A DNA stretch of 64,000 nucleotides from Antarcticibacterium flavum (GCF_006159205.1 NZ_CP040812.1:806001-870000), one strand, 5' to 3'. Shown: positions 41,894-50,851, counted from the first letter of the stretch. A program made the numbers and translations. The notes: a model not told the origin generated them from the letters alone.

Positions 41894-42297
41894 TGCAAAA
41901 GTGCTTTAAGCTTTGATAGCATTATTACCTCTGCCTTATTTTTACCCGCAAAAGAAGCCGCAATAGTATCGGCTGTTTTCCATATCAACTTATCAATATC
42001 TGGATCAAAGAAATTTTGGTGATCCCTGCGGTATTCTTTGAAATCGTTGAAAGCCTCCTCTGCATCTGGTTGATTCTCATCAAGCCAGTCAAATATGATC
42101 TCAATTTGGTAAGCGGTGTCTGTTCCAAATTCATCATTGATCTCATCTATCTTAAGCCATTCCTTCTCTACAATTTCCTTTAAGGCAGCTACTTCCTCTG
42201 CCCTCACAACCTTATCTGCAGCAGCAATGGCATAAAATAATTTACCTAAATTTTGATAGAAGGTTTCGGCAGTTTGAAGGTTTACAGAATTTTTCAT
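41890..42297 (-). CDS. TerB-like helical protein
   Basis: 135 residues, all alpha. It has the feel of the TerB/tellurite-resistance fold: FYQNLGKLFYAIAAADKVVRAEEVAALKEIVEKEW, a helix pair in which AAADKVVRAEE is the typical acidic turn. Then comes DTAYQIEIIFDWLDE and a C-terminal ADTIAASFAGKNKAEVIMLSKL. No enzymatic motif is seen. TerB-like proteins bind metal at acidic turns and occur in stress loci, but a specific role here is unknown. The start at 42297 is 25 bp past a -7 element, and the zinc-ribbon gene is coupled after it. Confidence 0.7.
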   Translation of the reverse strand: MKNSVNLQTAETFYQNLGKLFYAIAAADKVVRAEEVAALKEIVEKEWLKIDEINDEFGTDTAYQIEIIFDWLDENQPDAEEAFNDFKEYRRDHQNFFDPDIDKLIWKTADTIAASFAGKNKAEVIMLSKLKALLQ

Positions 42298-42321
42298 GTT
42301 TCTGGATTATATTTTCTGGTT

Positions 42322-42365
42322 CTAATGTATGGAAATTGGTCTTTTAAATTTATGACAATTATCAG
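42322..42365 (-). promoter_or_regulatory. FNR/CRP-like box plus -7 element for the TerB-like gene
   Basis: On the minus strand CTGATAATTGTCAT (42365-42352) is centred 29.5 bp before TACATTAG (42329-42322), one mismatch from TAnnTTTG. This reproduces the geometry of the divergent usp promoter 100 bp away. Confidence 0.7.
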
Positions 42366-42459
42366 ATTAAAAGAAGAGGCCCGGCCAATTATTTTTTAGA
42401 AAAACAATCCATATAATTTTGGTTTACAGTTAAATAAAGCGAAAGCCGTTATAAATAAA

Positions 42460-42503
42460 CTGATAATAATCATAAAATAACCTGCAAAAATCAATTAACT
42501 TTA
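42460..42503 (+). promoter_or_regulatory. FNR/CRP-like box plus -7 element for the second Usp operon
   Basis: CTGATAATAATCAT (42460-42473) is centred 29.5 bp before TAACTTTA (42496-42503), one mismatch from TAnnTTTG. Start codon at 42524. Confidence 0.78.
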
Positions 42504-42523
42504 TTCAGCAAATTATAAGGATC

Positions 42524-43378
42524 ATGAGAAAGATTGTTATTCCGGTAGATTTTTCAGAAAATGCATTAAATGCAATCAAGTACGCTGTTGAATTATTCAA
42601 ATATGAACAATGTGAAATTTTTCTTCTACACACTTATGCAGAAGAGATCTACAAGTTGGAAGAGGAAAAGCAGAGTGATGACCTGGAGAACTTAAAAAAG
42701 GAAACCCACTCTACGGCTGTGGACAAATTGGAGGACCTGGAAGAAAAGATCAAAGAGTTCTCACCCAATCCAAAACACAGGGTTAAATCTATTGCCTCTT
42801 ATGGATTATTGATAGATGAGGTGAATGATTTAGTAAACCAGGAAAATGCAGACCTTGTAGTTATGGGAACCAGGGGGAGAAGCAATGACCGCTCTCTCAC
42901 CTTTGGAAGCAACACATTGCAGGTAGTAAAATATATACAATGCCCGGTTCTTAGCATTCCTGAGAATTTTAAATTCAATGGTCTTTTAAATTTGCTTTTT
43001 CCTACAGATTTCATGATACCCTACAAGAGAAGGGAATTAAAACTGGTTGCAGAGACTGCAAAATCCTACTGCGCTTCTGTTCATATGCTATATATTTCAA
43101 AATTCCCGCTGGAATCGATGAGGCAAAGAGATAATCAGTCATTTTTTAAAGAGCAGCTCAGGGACGCACAAACCCTCTATCACAGGGTCGAGGAGGAAGA
43201 CAGGATTACAGCTATTCTTAAAGAGATCGATGCTTTAAAAATAGATATGTTGGTTATGGTAAATTCCCGCTATACCTATCTGGAAAGCATTTTATATGAG
43301 TCTACCATTAATAAAATAAGCCTTAATCCCAGGATACCATTCCTGGTATTGCAGAACTACCATAGGGAATCCTATTGA
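42524..43378 (+). CDS. Universal stress protein, tandem Usp domains (2)
   Basis: 284 residues, two Usp domains. Domain 1 begins IVIPVDFSENALNAIKYAVELF and contains GTRGRSNDRSLTFGSNT, the full G-2x-G-9x-GS ATP-binding loop. Between them a charged helix (YKLEEEKQSDDLENLKKE) forms an insertion. Domain 2 begins NLLFPTDFMIPYKRRELKL and ends near VLQNYHRESY; it lacks the ATP loop. First gene of a run of four Usp genes, a nuclease fusion and a beta-CASP enzyme. Its stop overlaps the next ORF's upstream in-frame start, but the better start there is 43408. Confidence 0.92.
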   Translation: MRKIVIPVDFSENALNAIKYAVELFKYEQCEIFLLHTYAEEIYKLEEEKQSDDLENLKKETHSTAVDKLEDLEEKIKEFSPNPKHRVKSIASYGLLIDEVNDLVNQENADLVVMGTRGRSNDRSLTFGSNTLQVVKYIQCPVLSIPENFKFNGLLNLLFPTDFMIPYKRRELKLVAETAKSYCASVHMLYISKFPLESMRQRDNQSFFKEQLRDAQTLYHRVEEEDRITAILKEIDALKIDMLVMVNSRYTYLESILYESTINKISLNPRIPFLVLQNYHRESY

Positions 43379-43407
43379 AATCAATAATAACAGGTAAATC
43401 CAATCTC

Positions 43408-44259
43408 ATGAAAAAAATTCTACTGCCAACAGATTTTTCTGAAAACGCATATAATGCAATAAGATATGCCGTGCAATTATTTCAAAAAGAAGAATGTACC
43501 TTTTACCTTTTGAATACCTATACCCCTGTTTTATATGATTCTGAATACATTCTTTATAGCCCATCCAATTTAAGCCTGGACGAGATCTATCAAAAGAACT
43601 CCCAAAAAGGACTGGAAAAAGTTGAAAAAAAAGTCAAAAAGGAATTCTCCAACCCAAACCATCACTTCGAAAGAATATCAGCCTTTAGCCTTCTGAATGA
43701 GGAGATAAAAGAACAGGTAAGGCAAAAGAATATAGACCTGGTGGTTATGGGTACACAAGGGGCAACAGGAGCAGAGCAAATTCTCTTTGGCACCCACACT
43801 GTTCACGCAATAAAAAGAGTGAAATGTCCTTTACTGGCAATTCCATCAGGCTTTGCCTACAAGTCTCCCCAAAATATTCTTTTCCCAACAGATTTTGATG
43901 TGAATTACACAAAGCACCATCTGGAAGTCCTATTAGACCTGGCCTCAAAGCACCAGGCTAAGGTTCTGGTCTTACATATAAGTTTTGGTTTTGAACTGGG
44001 ACCAAAGCAATTAAAATCAAAAGAACTGCTTGCAGATTATCTTGAAGGGACCAAACACAATTTTAACAGCATTGAGAAAGATACAGTGACAAGCGGGATT
44101 TATCATTTTCAAAAGGAAAATGATGTAGATATGCTGGTGATGATAAGCAATAAGCATTCATTCTTTGAGAACCTCCTGTTCAGGCCTGTCATTAATGAAA
44201 TAGGATTTCAGTTGAAAACACCTTTCCTTGTAATCCCCTCAGGAAAATATAATACTTAG
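43408..44259 (+). CDS. Universal stress protein, tandem Usp domains (3)
   Basis: 283 residues from ATG 43408, which gives the standard opening MKKILLPTDFSENAYNAIRY; an in-frame start 33 bp earlier overlaps the preceding gene and adds an atypical tail. ATP loop GTQGATGAEQILFGTHT (G-2x-G-9x-GT) closes domain 1. Domain 2 starts NILFPTDFDVNYTKHHLEV. It is a close paralogue of its neighbours, which suggests expansion by tandem duplication. Expected cytosolic. It lies 4 bp before the next Usp gene. Confidence 0.92.
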   Translation: MKKILLPTDFSENAYNAIRYAVQLFQKEECTFYLLNTYTPVLYDSEYILYSPSNLSLDEIYQKNSQKGLEKVEKKVKKEFSNPNHHFERISAFSLLNEEIKEQVRQKNIDLVVMGTQGATGAEQILFGTHTVHAIKRVKCPLLAIPSGFAYKSPQNILFPTDFDVNYTKHHLEVLLDLASKHQAKVLVLHISFGFELGPKQLKSKELLADYLEGTKHNFNSIEKDTVTSGIYHFQKENDVDMLVMISNKHSFFENLLFRPVINEIGFQLKTPFLVIPSGKYNT

Positions 44260-44263
44260 GATT

Positions 44264-45118
44264 ATGAAAACCATTCTATTACCTACAGATTTTTCCCTGA
44301 ACTCGCATAATGCAATTTCCTATGCTTTAAATTTCTATAAAGATGAGGAATGCCGGTTTATTCTTCTCAATTCCTATAAGGTTAATGGCTATATGCAAAA
44401 TAGCAGGTTCATTCCCATACCCGGAGAATCTGAAAGAGATAAGGTAAGACAGGAATCCCGGGAAAAGATCCATCAATTACTTAAAGAAATTGAACAAAGG
44501 TATCCTAATCCCAAGCATAGCTTTTCTACCGTCACTAAAAATCAACAACTCGTTGCTGCAATTGCTGAAGAAATAAATAAACAACCTATAGCAGTAGTGA
44601 TAATTGGTACGCAGGGTAATACCGCGGCTCATGATGTATCCTATGGCAGTAATACAATTTCTATTATGGAAGAGATCCATAATTGTCCCATTTTGGCAAT
44701 CCCCTCCCACGTAAGGTTTTCAAAAATCAAGGAAGTTGTTCTCGCCAGCGGCTTCAAGGTGCCCCCACTTGAAGAAGAGTATATATTTATCAAAGAACTA
44801 TTAAATAAAACCGGAGCGGCCATAAGGGTGCTTCATGTGATGGAAAATGGTTTGAGTAAATCCCAACAGGAGAATAAAGAGGATCTTAAAACAATTCTTA
44901 AGGAGGTGCCGCATTCCTTTCATAGCCTGGCACATGTGAGTGTTGCTATAGGTATTTATTGTTTTACTGAAAGCAGAGGCAGTGATATGGTAGCTTTTGT
45001 GAACAAACGCCATAGTTTTTTTCAGAATGTACTTTTTAATCCGCTGTATAAGAATTTGGGAAATTACTCTCAGATACCGGTCCTGATCATGCAAACCCGT
45101 GAAGTCTTTAAGAATTAA
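44264..45118 (+). CDS. Universal stress protein, tandem Usp domains (4)
   Basis: 284 residues. Domain 1 opens ILLPTDFSLNSHNAISYALNF and carries GTQGNTAAHDVSYGSNT, an intact ATP loop. A basic insert (SERDKVRQESREKIHQLLKE) follows the first strand-helix unit as in the other copies. Domain 2 (KEVVLASGFKVPPLEEEYI onward) is degenerate. The gene starts 4 bp after the stop of the previous Usp gene, so it is on the same mRNA. The next copy follows after 42 bp without a visible promoter. Confidence 0.92.
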   Translation: MKTILLPTDFSLNSHNAISYALNFYKDEECRFILLNSYKVNGYMQNSRFIPIPGESERDKVRQESREKIHQLLKEIEQRYPNPKHSFSTVTKNQQLVAAIAEEINKQPIAVVIIGTQGNTAAHDVSYGSNTISIMEEIHNCPILAIPSHVRFSKIKEVVLASGFKVPPLEEEYIFIKELLNKTGAAIRVLHVMENGLSKSQQENKEDLKTILKEVPHSFHSLAHVSVAIGIYCFTESRGSDMVAFVNKRHSFFQNVLFNPLYKNLGNYSQIPVLIMQTREVFKN

Positions 45119-45160
45119 AATACAATAAAAAACGCCTGTCACAATTAAAATATTAAGATC

Positions 45161-46015
45161 ATGGAGAAACATATTCTTATTCCAACAGATTTTTCACGGA
45201 ATGCCTGGAATGCCTTAACGTATGCGATAGATCTTTATAAGGAAGCACAGGTCACCTTTTATTTTCTTAACGCCTACCAGTTATTTCATTTTACAACCGA
45301 TAGTGTGATCGAGCCGGAGCCTGGAGAAAAAGCTTACGAAGAGGCCAAACAGGTATCTGAACTTGGCCTGGAGCGCCTGGTTGAGGGGCTGCAATCCAGG
45401 ACCGGAAACTCACGAGTCAAGATCAAAACATTCTCATTGTATAATACAGTCATAGGGGCTGTAAAGGAGGTGTTGAAAAAAAATGATATTGATCTTATTA
45501 TAATGGGTACCAAAGGAGAAAATAATCCTGTAAACGCAATCTATGGAAGTAACGCTGTAAACGTAATGGAAAAAGTACTGGAATGTCCTGTACTGGTGGT
45601 ACCAGATAAAGATTCTCAAAAAGATACACCAGTTAATGAAATTGTCTTTGCCACAAATTTTAAATATTACTATAAACGCAAAGAACTCGCCATCCTGGCA
45701 GACCTCGCAAAGAATCATAAAGCTCCAATACGTGTACTGCATATCAAGGAAAATGAGGAAATAACCACAGACCAGAAGACAAATAAAGCTGTACTGGAGG
45801 ATTATTTTGAGGATCTTGTTTGCACCTTCCACACCCTTACCAGGGTCAAAGTCGCGAAAGGTATCCACAGTTTTATTGAAAGCAGGAATAGTAGTATGCT
45901 AGCTCTCTTTAGCAGGAAACATGGTCTTTTCACTCATCTATTTGCAAGATCCCTCGTGAGTGAAATTGGTTTTCACCCACAGGTGCCGGTACTGGTACTT
46001 AGGGAACATAAATAA
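45161..46015 (+). CDS. Universal stress protein, tandem Usp domains (5)
   Basis: 284 residues. Domain 1 begins ILIPTDFSRNAWNALTYAIDLY and includes GTKGENNPVNAIYGSNA (G-2x-G-9x-GS). Domain 2 begins EIVFATNFKYYYKRKELAILADL. The N-terminal insert here is GEKAYEEAKQVSELGLERLVEGL. Of the Usp set this is the last copy, after which nuclease-type genes follow at 37 bp. Shared layout of all five supports one ancestral fusion and repeated duplication. Confidence 0.92.
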   Translation: MEKHILIPTDFSRNAWNALTYAIDLYKEAQVTFYFLNAYQLFHFTTDSVIEPEPGEKAYEEAKQVSELGLERLVEGLQSRTGNSRVKIKTFSLYNTVIGAVKEVLKKNDIDLIIMGTKGENNPVNAIYGSNAVNVMEKVLECPVLVVPDKDSQKDTPVNEIVFATNFKYYYKRKELAILADLAKNHKAPIRVLHIKENEEITTDQKTNKAVLEDYFEDLVCTFHTLTRVKVAKGIHSFIESRNSSMLALFSRKHGLFTHLFARSLVSEIGFHPQVPVLVLREHK

Positions 46016-46051
46016 AGCTCGCCTTTGAGTATTAAATCCAAGTTTAAAAAA

Positions 46052-46912
46052 ATGGACAAAAAAGATTTCTATATTATAAAAGCATCTGGAGAAAGAGATC
46101 TTTTTTCAATGGAGAAGGTTGCGTCATCCTTACGTAAAGCAGGAACAGACGAGGAGTTGATCCCTTCTATTCTTTCCAGGGTTGAAGAGCAACTCCATGA
46201 GGGTATGACAACCAAAGAAGTTTATCGGCTGGCTTTTTCACTTTTAAAAAACAAGAACAGGTTATCTGCTTCCAGGTACAAATTGAAAAAAGCAATCTTT
46301 GAATTAGGACCCACGGGGTTTCCTTTTGAAAAATTTATAGCCGCTATTTTTAGAAACAGCGGATATAAGGTAAAAACAGGAGAAGTATTCAAAGGAAAAT
46401 GTGTTTCACATGAAGTTGATGTGGTTGCAGAAGGAAAACGGGAAACTCTTTTAATGGAATGTAAATTTCATGGCGAACCGGGACGCAATTGTGATGTAAA
46501 GGTTCCATTGTATATTAATTCCAGGTACCAGGATATTACAGCTTTACAACAGGAGCAGGACCTGGAGCAGGTAACTACTTCACAGGCCTTGGTAGTGACT
46601 AATACCCGTTTCACAAAGGATGCAGCTGCGTACGCTACATGTGTTGGTTTAAAAATGCTAAGCTGGGATTATCCCCCGGGTAAGGGTATTAAAGATCGCA
46701 TCGATCAACTTGGCCTTTTTCCTGTTACTGTTTCCACTTTGCTAACAGCAAGGGAGAAACAATTTCTTTTAAGTCGGGACCTGGTGTTATGCCGTGATTT
46801 AATAGATGACAAGCTTTACCTTGATCAACTGGAAATTGGCCAGGCAAGAAAACAACGGATATTAAAGGAGATGGAATCATTATGTAAGGAGAAAATCGCC
46901 CCCACTTCATGA
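46052..46912 (+). CDS. ATP-cone domain fused to PD-(D/E)XK nuclease domain
   Basis: 286 residues from ATG 46052 (a TTG 27 bp upstream is less likely). The N-terminal ~90 residues match an ATP-cone: FYIIKASGERDLFSMEKVASSLRKAG and a second helix MTTKEVYRLAFSLLK. That nucleotide-sensing fold is best known from ribonucleotide reductase and NrdR. The C-terminal part is a restriction-endonuclease-like (Mrr-type) core: GYKVKTGEVFKGKCVSHEVDVV, then ETLLMECKFHG. This gives the D...ExK catalytic set, followed by INSRYQDI. The pair suggests a nucleotide-gated DNA or RNA nuclease. The next gene overlaps it by 4 bp (ATGA), a tight coupling. The substrate is unknown. Confidence 0.85.
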   Translation: MDKKDFYIIKASGERDLFSMEKVASSLRKAGTDEELIPSILSRVEEQLHEGMTTKEVYRLAFSLLKNKNRLSASRYKLKKAIFELGPTGFPFEKFIAAIFRNSGYKVKTGEVFKGKCVSHEVDVVAEGKRETLLMECKFHGEPGRNCDVKVPLYINSRYQDITALQQEQDLEQVTTSQALVVTNTRFTKDAAAYATCVGLKMLSWDYPPGKGIKDRIDQLGLFPVTVSTLLTAREKQFLLSRDLVLCRDLIDDKLYLDQLEIGQARKQRILKEMESLCKEKIAPTS

Positions 46913-48306
46913 AAACACAACAGGTTAAGATCCATTTTTTAGGTGCGGCAGGAACTGTCACAGGATCAAAATTTCTTCTTGAGACCGGCGCAGGCAATAT
47001 ATTAATTGACTGCGGAATGTTCCAGGGATTAAAAGAACTTCGATTACTTAACTGGAAACCATTTCCTTTCCCGCCAAAGGAAATTGACCTAATAGTGCTC
47101 ACTCATGGCCATCTTGATCATACAGGATTTCTGCCCAGGCTTAGCAGAGAAGGTTATAAAGGAAAAATCACTGGTACAGCCCCAACCCTTGCCATTGCGA
47201 AAGTCATCCTTCAGGATAGTGCACAAATCCAGGAGGAAGAAGCAAAACAGGCAAATGAAGATGATACAGGAACACATCATCCTTCCCTGCCCCTATATAC
47301 CGTAAGGGATGCTGAGGCTACAATAAAAAATTTCCAGCCAGTTGAGCCAGGTCAATGGCATATCTTCAATGAATCTATAAAATACAGGTTCCAGACGAAT
47401 GGCCATATTATAGGATCTTCCTTTATAGAACTGGAAATTTTTGGAAAGATATTCTTATTCTCCGGCGATGTTGGAAGAGAGAATGACACCCTCCTGGAAC
47501 CTCCCAAAAAACCTGAGTGGGCAGACTACTTATTTTTGGAAAGCACATATGGTAATAGGCTACACCCTCCTGAGGAGACAGATTCTATTCTTATAAAAAC
47601 CATACAGGAAATACTCGAGAAAAAAGGAAATTTAATTATCCCCAGCTTTGCCGTAGAAAGAATGCAAACACTCATGGTAAGGCTATGGAAACTTTACAAA
47701 GCAGGAAAAATTCCGCCCATTCCTGTTTTTGTTGACAGTCCTATGGGGAATAATGTACTGGCAGTCTTTCAGAATTTCTCCTCATGGCATAAACTGTCAC
47801 TACAGGAATTCATTGAGATGCAAAAACACTTCAGGATAATTACCTCCTATAAAGATACATGGAATACTATTGATGACCCCAGGTCCAAAGTGGTCATTGC
47901 AGGAAGTGGGATGGTTACCGGTGGGAGGATCTTAACTTATTTAAGGTATCTCATAGAAGATGATAAAAATATTATAATGCTGGCTGGGTTCCAGGCAGAA
48001 GGTACCAGAGGACGGCAACTCCTCGAAGGTGCCCACGAAATAAAGATCTTTGGAAAATTTTGTGCAGTTAAGGCAAAGATTCTCCATATCCAAAACCTCT
48101 CTGCACACGCCGACCAGGGCGAATTGCTGGAGTGGATATCTCAATTGAAGAATATTCCAGAACAGGTATTTCTTATTCACGGGGAAGAAACCGCCAGGGA
48201 TGCCCTGAGGGTCAAGATCAAGGACCTCTATAAATGGAAAGTGCAGCTTCCAGCATTAAATGAGGTGGTTACAATCCAGCTGACTACAAGTGAGCAGGAG
48301 AATTAA
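46909..48306 (+). CDS. MBL-fold beta-CASP nuclease (Cft2/CPSF-like RNA-processing family)
   Basis: 465 residues. The metallo-beta-lactamase core shows LTHGHLDHTGFLPRL (HxHxDH, about 64-78), NGHIIGSSFIEL and FSGDVGRENDTL. The beta-CASP cap has PSFAVERMQTLM. The C-terminal RMMBL part follows (LSAHADQGELLEWI and FLIHGEE). These make up the two-metal site of RNA- or DNA-cutting enzymes such as KH-less archaeal CPSF and bacterial relatives of RNase J. It overlaps the ATP-cone nuclease gene by 4 bp, so the two probably work together in nucleic-acid turnover under stress. No terminator is visible after it. Confidence 0.93.
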   Translation: MKTQQVKIHFLGAAGTVTGSKFLLETGAGNILIDCGMFQGLKELRLLNWKPFPFPPKEIDLIVLTHGHLDHTGFLPRLSREGYKGKITGTAPTLAIAKVILQDSAQIQEEEAKQANEDDTGTHHPSLPLYTVRDAEATIKNFQPVEPGQWHIFNESIKYRFQTNGHIIGSSFIELEIFGKIFLFSGDVGRENDTLLEPPKKPEWADYLFLESTYGNRLHPPEETDSILIKTIQEILEKKGNLIIPSFAVERMQTLMVRLWKLYKAGKIPPIPVFVDSPMGNNVLAVFQNFSSWHKLSLQEFIEMQKHFRIITSYKDTWNTIDDPRSKVVIAGSGMVTGGRILTYLRYLIEDDKNIIMLAGFQAEGTRGRQLLEGAHEIKIFGKFCAVKAKILHIQNLSAHADQGELLEWISQLKNIPEQVFLIHGEETARDALRVKIKDLYKWKVQLPALNEVVTIQLTTSEQEN

Positions 48307-48395
48307 GAAGATCATTACAACACTCATAATATACCAACTAAATTCCCAATAAAAACCGGCTGTAGCACATAATAATTGTTGTATTTGTTCAAATC

Positions 48396-48439
48396 CTGAT
48401 ATTGCTCATAATTTTTTCCGCTTATTCTTCTCAAATTTG
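48396..48439 (+). promoter_or_regulatory. FNR/CRP-like box plus -7 element for the HMA-like gene
   Basis: CTGATATTGCTCAT (48396-48409; one mismatch in the right arm) is centred 29.5 bp before CAAATTTG (48432-48439), one mismatch from TAnnTTTG. Gene start at 48502. Confidence 0.55.
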
Positions 48440-48501
48440 TAGTGTTCTCTTCAAACGCATAGAGAGATAGAAAAATGGTTTAATGCAAAAAATTGGAAAT
48501 T

Positions 48502-48690
48502 ATGAGAGCTAAAGTAATTTTACAGGAATTTAATTTGGAAGACGGTTTAAGGTGTATTGTTCAAAAACTGTCGGAAATAAGTGGTTTAAGAAATATACGA
48601 ATCAATCAAAATGAAGGAAGTATTTCCTTTGAATATTTAACAGATGACGCTGCGTTAAAGGTTATGGAAAGCGTACAGCAAAAGTGTTGA
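48502..48690 (+). CDS. Small HMA-fold-like protein without metal-binding cysteines
   Basis: 62 residues from ATG 48502. The predicted strand-helix-strand-strand-helix order (AKVILQEFNLEDGLRCIVQKLSEISGLRNIRINQNEGSISFEYLTDD, read in parts) resembles a heavy-metal-associated domain. The loop that normally holds CxxC has no cysteine pair (only Cys in GLRCIV and at the end). Metal transport is therefore unlikely, and a protein-protein or regulatory role is possible. It is the last gene of the FNR-like block and is preceded by its own box. No family name is assigned with certainty. Confidence 0.6.
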   Translation: MRAKVILQEFNLEDGLRCIVQKLSEISGLRNIRINQNEGSISFEYLTDDAALKVMESVQQKC

Positions 48691-48958
48691 ATTCTAAACT
48701 AATATTCTTATTATCCGATACAGATTGTAGATCGTTTTCGCTGCTGAAAGCAAGAACATAGATCCTAAGTTTAGGCCCTAATCATATAAGTTTTGCCTGA
48801 AAAATGCCTTAATTTCTGTTATGGAAATGAAGCCTTTTAAAATAATCCAGACCCAAAACCACAAACTGAAAAGGTGTTGGCCTATATTTTTATATAGAGA
48901 AATTTCACCTGTTCATATCCTGCAGCCATAAGTATACTGCTCCAGATGTTTCCATTTC

Positions 48959-50851
48959 CTAATAAAGTACTCTAAACCTTATAGTCCCTTTTAATTTTTT
49001 AAGGTCACTTATCACAGCTTTATCATATTCCTTATCAATATCTGTTATCACATAACCTATGGTTTCATTGGTTTTAAGATATTGTCCAACAATATTGATA
49101 TCGTGATTGGCAAGGATTCGGTTAATTTCAGCCAGCACCCCGGGTGTGTTACGGTGAATATGGATAAGCCTGTGTGCATCCTTTAAAACCGGAAGCTGCA
49201 GGTTTGGAAAATTCACACTGTTGGTAGTGCTTCCGGTATTAATATACTCCATAATCTTGCCCGGTACAAAATTGCCAATATTCTCCTGTGCCTCCTGGGT
49301 ACTCCCCCCTATATGAGGGGTAAGGATCACATTTGGCAATCCTATAAGTTCTGAGGTGAACTCTTCATTATTTGTTTTAGGTTCTTGTGGAAAAACATCA
49401 ATCCCGGCTCCAATTACCTTCCCTGATTCGATATTTCGTTTAAGCGCAGGTATATCTACCACATGGCCACGGCTAAGGTTTAAAAATATAACCCCATCTT
49501 TCATCTGGCTGAATTTTTCCTCATTGATGAGATCTTTATTCTCGCGCCTTCCATCAACGTGAAGGCTTATAATATCTACCTTATTAAGCAGCTCTTTTAG
49601 GGAATTACATTTAGTTACATTCCCCAAAGGCAACTTTTCCTCTACATCATAATAATAGACATCAAAACCAATAGACTCTGCCACTACAGAAAGTTGCGCC
49701 CCTATATTTCCATATCCTACTATCCCCAATTTTTTACCCCTGGTCTCGAAACTGTTACTGGCAGATTTATCCCACTTTCCCTGGTGCATTAAGGCCATTT
49801 TATCTGGGATATTGCGCATAAGCAAAATAATTTCTCCTATAGCCATTTCTACTACAGAGCGGGTATTGCTATAAGGCGCATTAAAAACTGCCACCCCTTT
49901 TTCCAGGCATTCCTGCAAATCAATTTGATTGGTTCCTATACAAAATGCCCCCACTGCAATGAGACGATTGGCATTATCAAGTACCTTTTTAGTGAGCTGT
50001 GTTTTGGATCTTATCCCCAATACAGAGACATCCTTGATTTGCTCGGCAAGTTCGTCCTCATCCATGGCACCGGTATGTATATTTACCTGGTAACCTTCCT
50101 CCTTCATTTTCTTTACAGCATCGGGGTGCACATTTTCAAGAAGTAACACATTGATCCTGTTCTTTGGGTATGATATAGCTTTGTTCATTTTGTGTAGGAA
50201 TAAAAATTCATCGAGACTGGGAGTAATATGGTCTGCCTTGGCAAGTACTTTTTCCCTCTCCACATTTTCAGTAAAAGCATAAAATTTATTTGCAAGGCCA
50301 GAGGCTTTGATCTCATAATCTGTATATCCATCCCCTATCACATATACGTCCCCCTGGAGTTTGAGTTCTTTAAGTTTTTCAACCTTACCGTTATTTGAGG
50401 AAAGTACGTTTGAAGCATCAAAACCTGTAATCTTACCTTCTTCATTGAATTCAAAGCTATTGGCAAAAACATTCTCTCCCCTCACACCGTATTCCTCTAC
50501 AATTGGAACAATAAATTCCCTGAACCCATTGGATACAATATAAATATTTTCACTGTGCTCCCTAAAGAATTCACGGTTGCGAACAAATGAAATAGATACT
50601 TTTTCTTTTAGACTTTCTATAAGAGGTTCGAGATGATGCTTTCTGGCTTCCAGAAGTGCAAGCCGTTTCTCCAATGATTCCCTAAAGGAGATCTCCCCTT
50701 TCATTCCCAGATCTGTAAGGTCTTCGATCTCCTTTAACTTTCTCTTTTTCTCAACATCGTTTTGAAGGGAGATCTCCCCTAGCACATCCAGTGCTTCCAC
50801 TTTTGTGAAAGTGCTGTCAAAATCTATTACAAAATGTCTTTTAACTTCCAT
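48959..50851 (-). CDS. serA: Fusion of HAD (SerB-like) phosphatase and D-3-phosphoglycerate dehydrogenase
   Basis: 630 residues with three parts. Residues 1-225 form a HAD phosphatase of the phosphoserine phosphatase type: VIDFDSTFTKVEALD (catalytic DxD), IVSNGFREF, SSNNGKVEKL and VIGDGYTDYEIK. Residues about 235-545 are the SerA dehydrogenase: GIVGYGNIGAQLSVVAES (NAD loop), NLSRGHVVDIPAL and LTPHIGGSTQEAQENIG (catalytic His). The C-terminal ACT domain (HRLIHIHRNTPGVLAEINRIL) would bind serine for feedback control. The chain joins steps 1 and 3 of serine biosynthesis and lacks step 2 (SerC). Activity of the HAD part on phosphoserine is inferred. Confidence 0.92.
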   Translation of the reverse strand: MEVKRHFVIDFDSTFTKVEALDVLGEISLQNDVEKKRKLKEIEDLTDLGMKGEISFRESLEKRLALLEARKHHLEPLIESLKEKVSISFVRNREFFREHSENIYIVSNGFREFIVPIVEEYGVRGENVFANSFEFNEEGKITGFDASNVLSSNNGKVEKLKELKLQGDVYVIGDGYTDYEIKASGLANKFYAFTENVEREKVLAKADHITPSLDEFLFLHKMNKAISYPKNRINVLLLENVHPDAVKKMKEEGYQVNIHTGAMDEDELAEQIKDVSVLGIRSKTQLTKKVLDNANRLIAVGAFCIGTNQIDLQECLEKGVAVFNAPYSNTRSVVEMAIGEIILLMRNIPDKMALMHQGKWDKSASNSFETRGKKLGIVGYGNIGAQLSVVAESIGFDVYYYDVEEKLPLGNVTKCNSLKELLNKVDIISLHVDGRRENKDLINEEKFSQMKDGVIFLNLSRGHVVDIPALKRNIESGKVIGAGIDVFPQEPKTNNEEFTSELIGLPNVILTPHIGGSTQEAQENIGNFVPGKIMEYINTGSTTNSVNFPNLQLPVLKDAHRLIHIHRNTPGVLAEINRILANHDINIVGQYLKTNETIGYVITDIDKEYDKAVISDLKKLKGTIRFRVLY

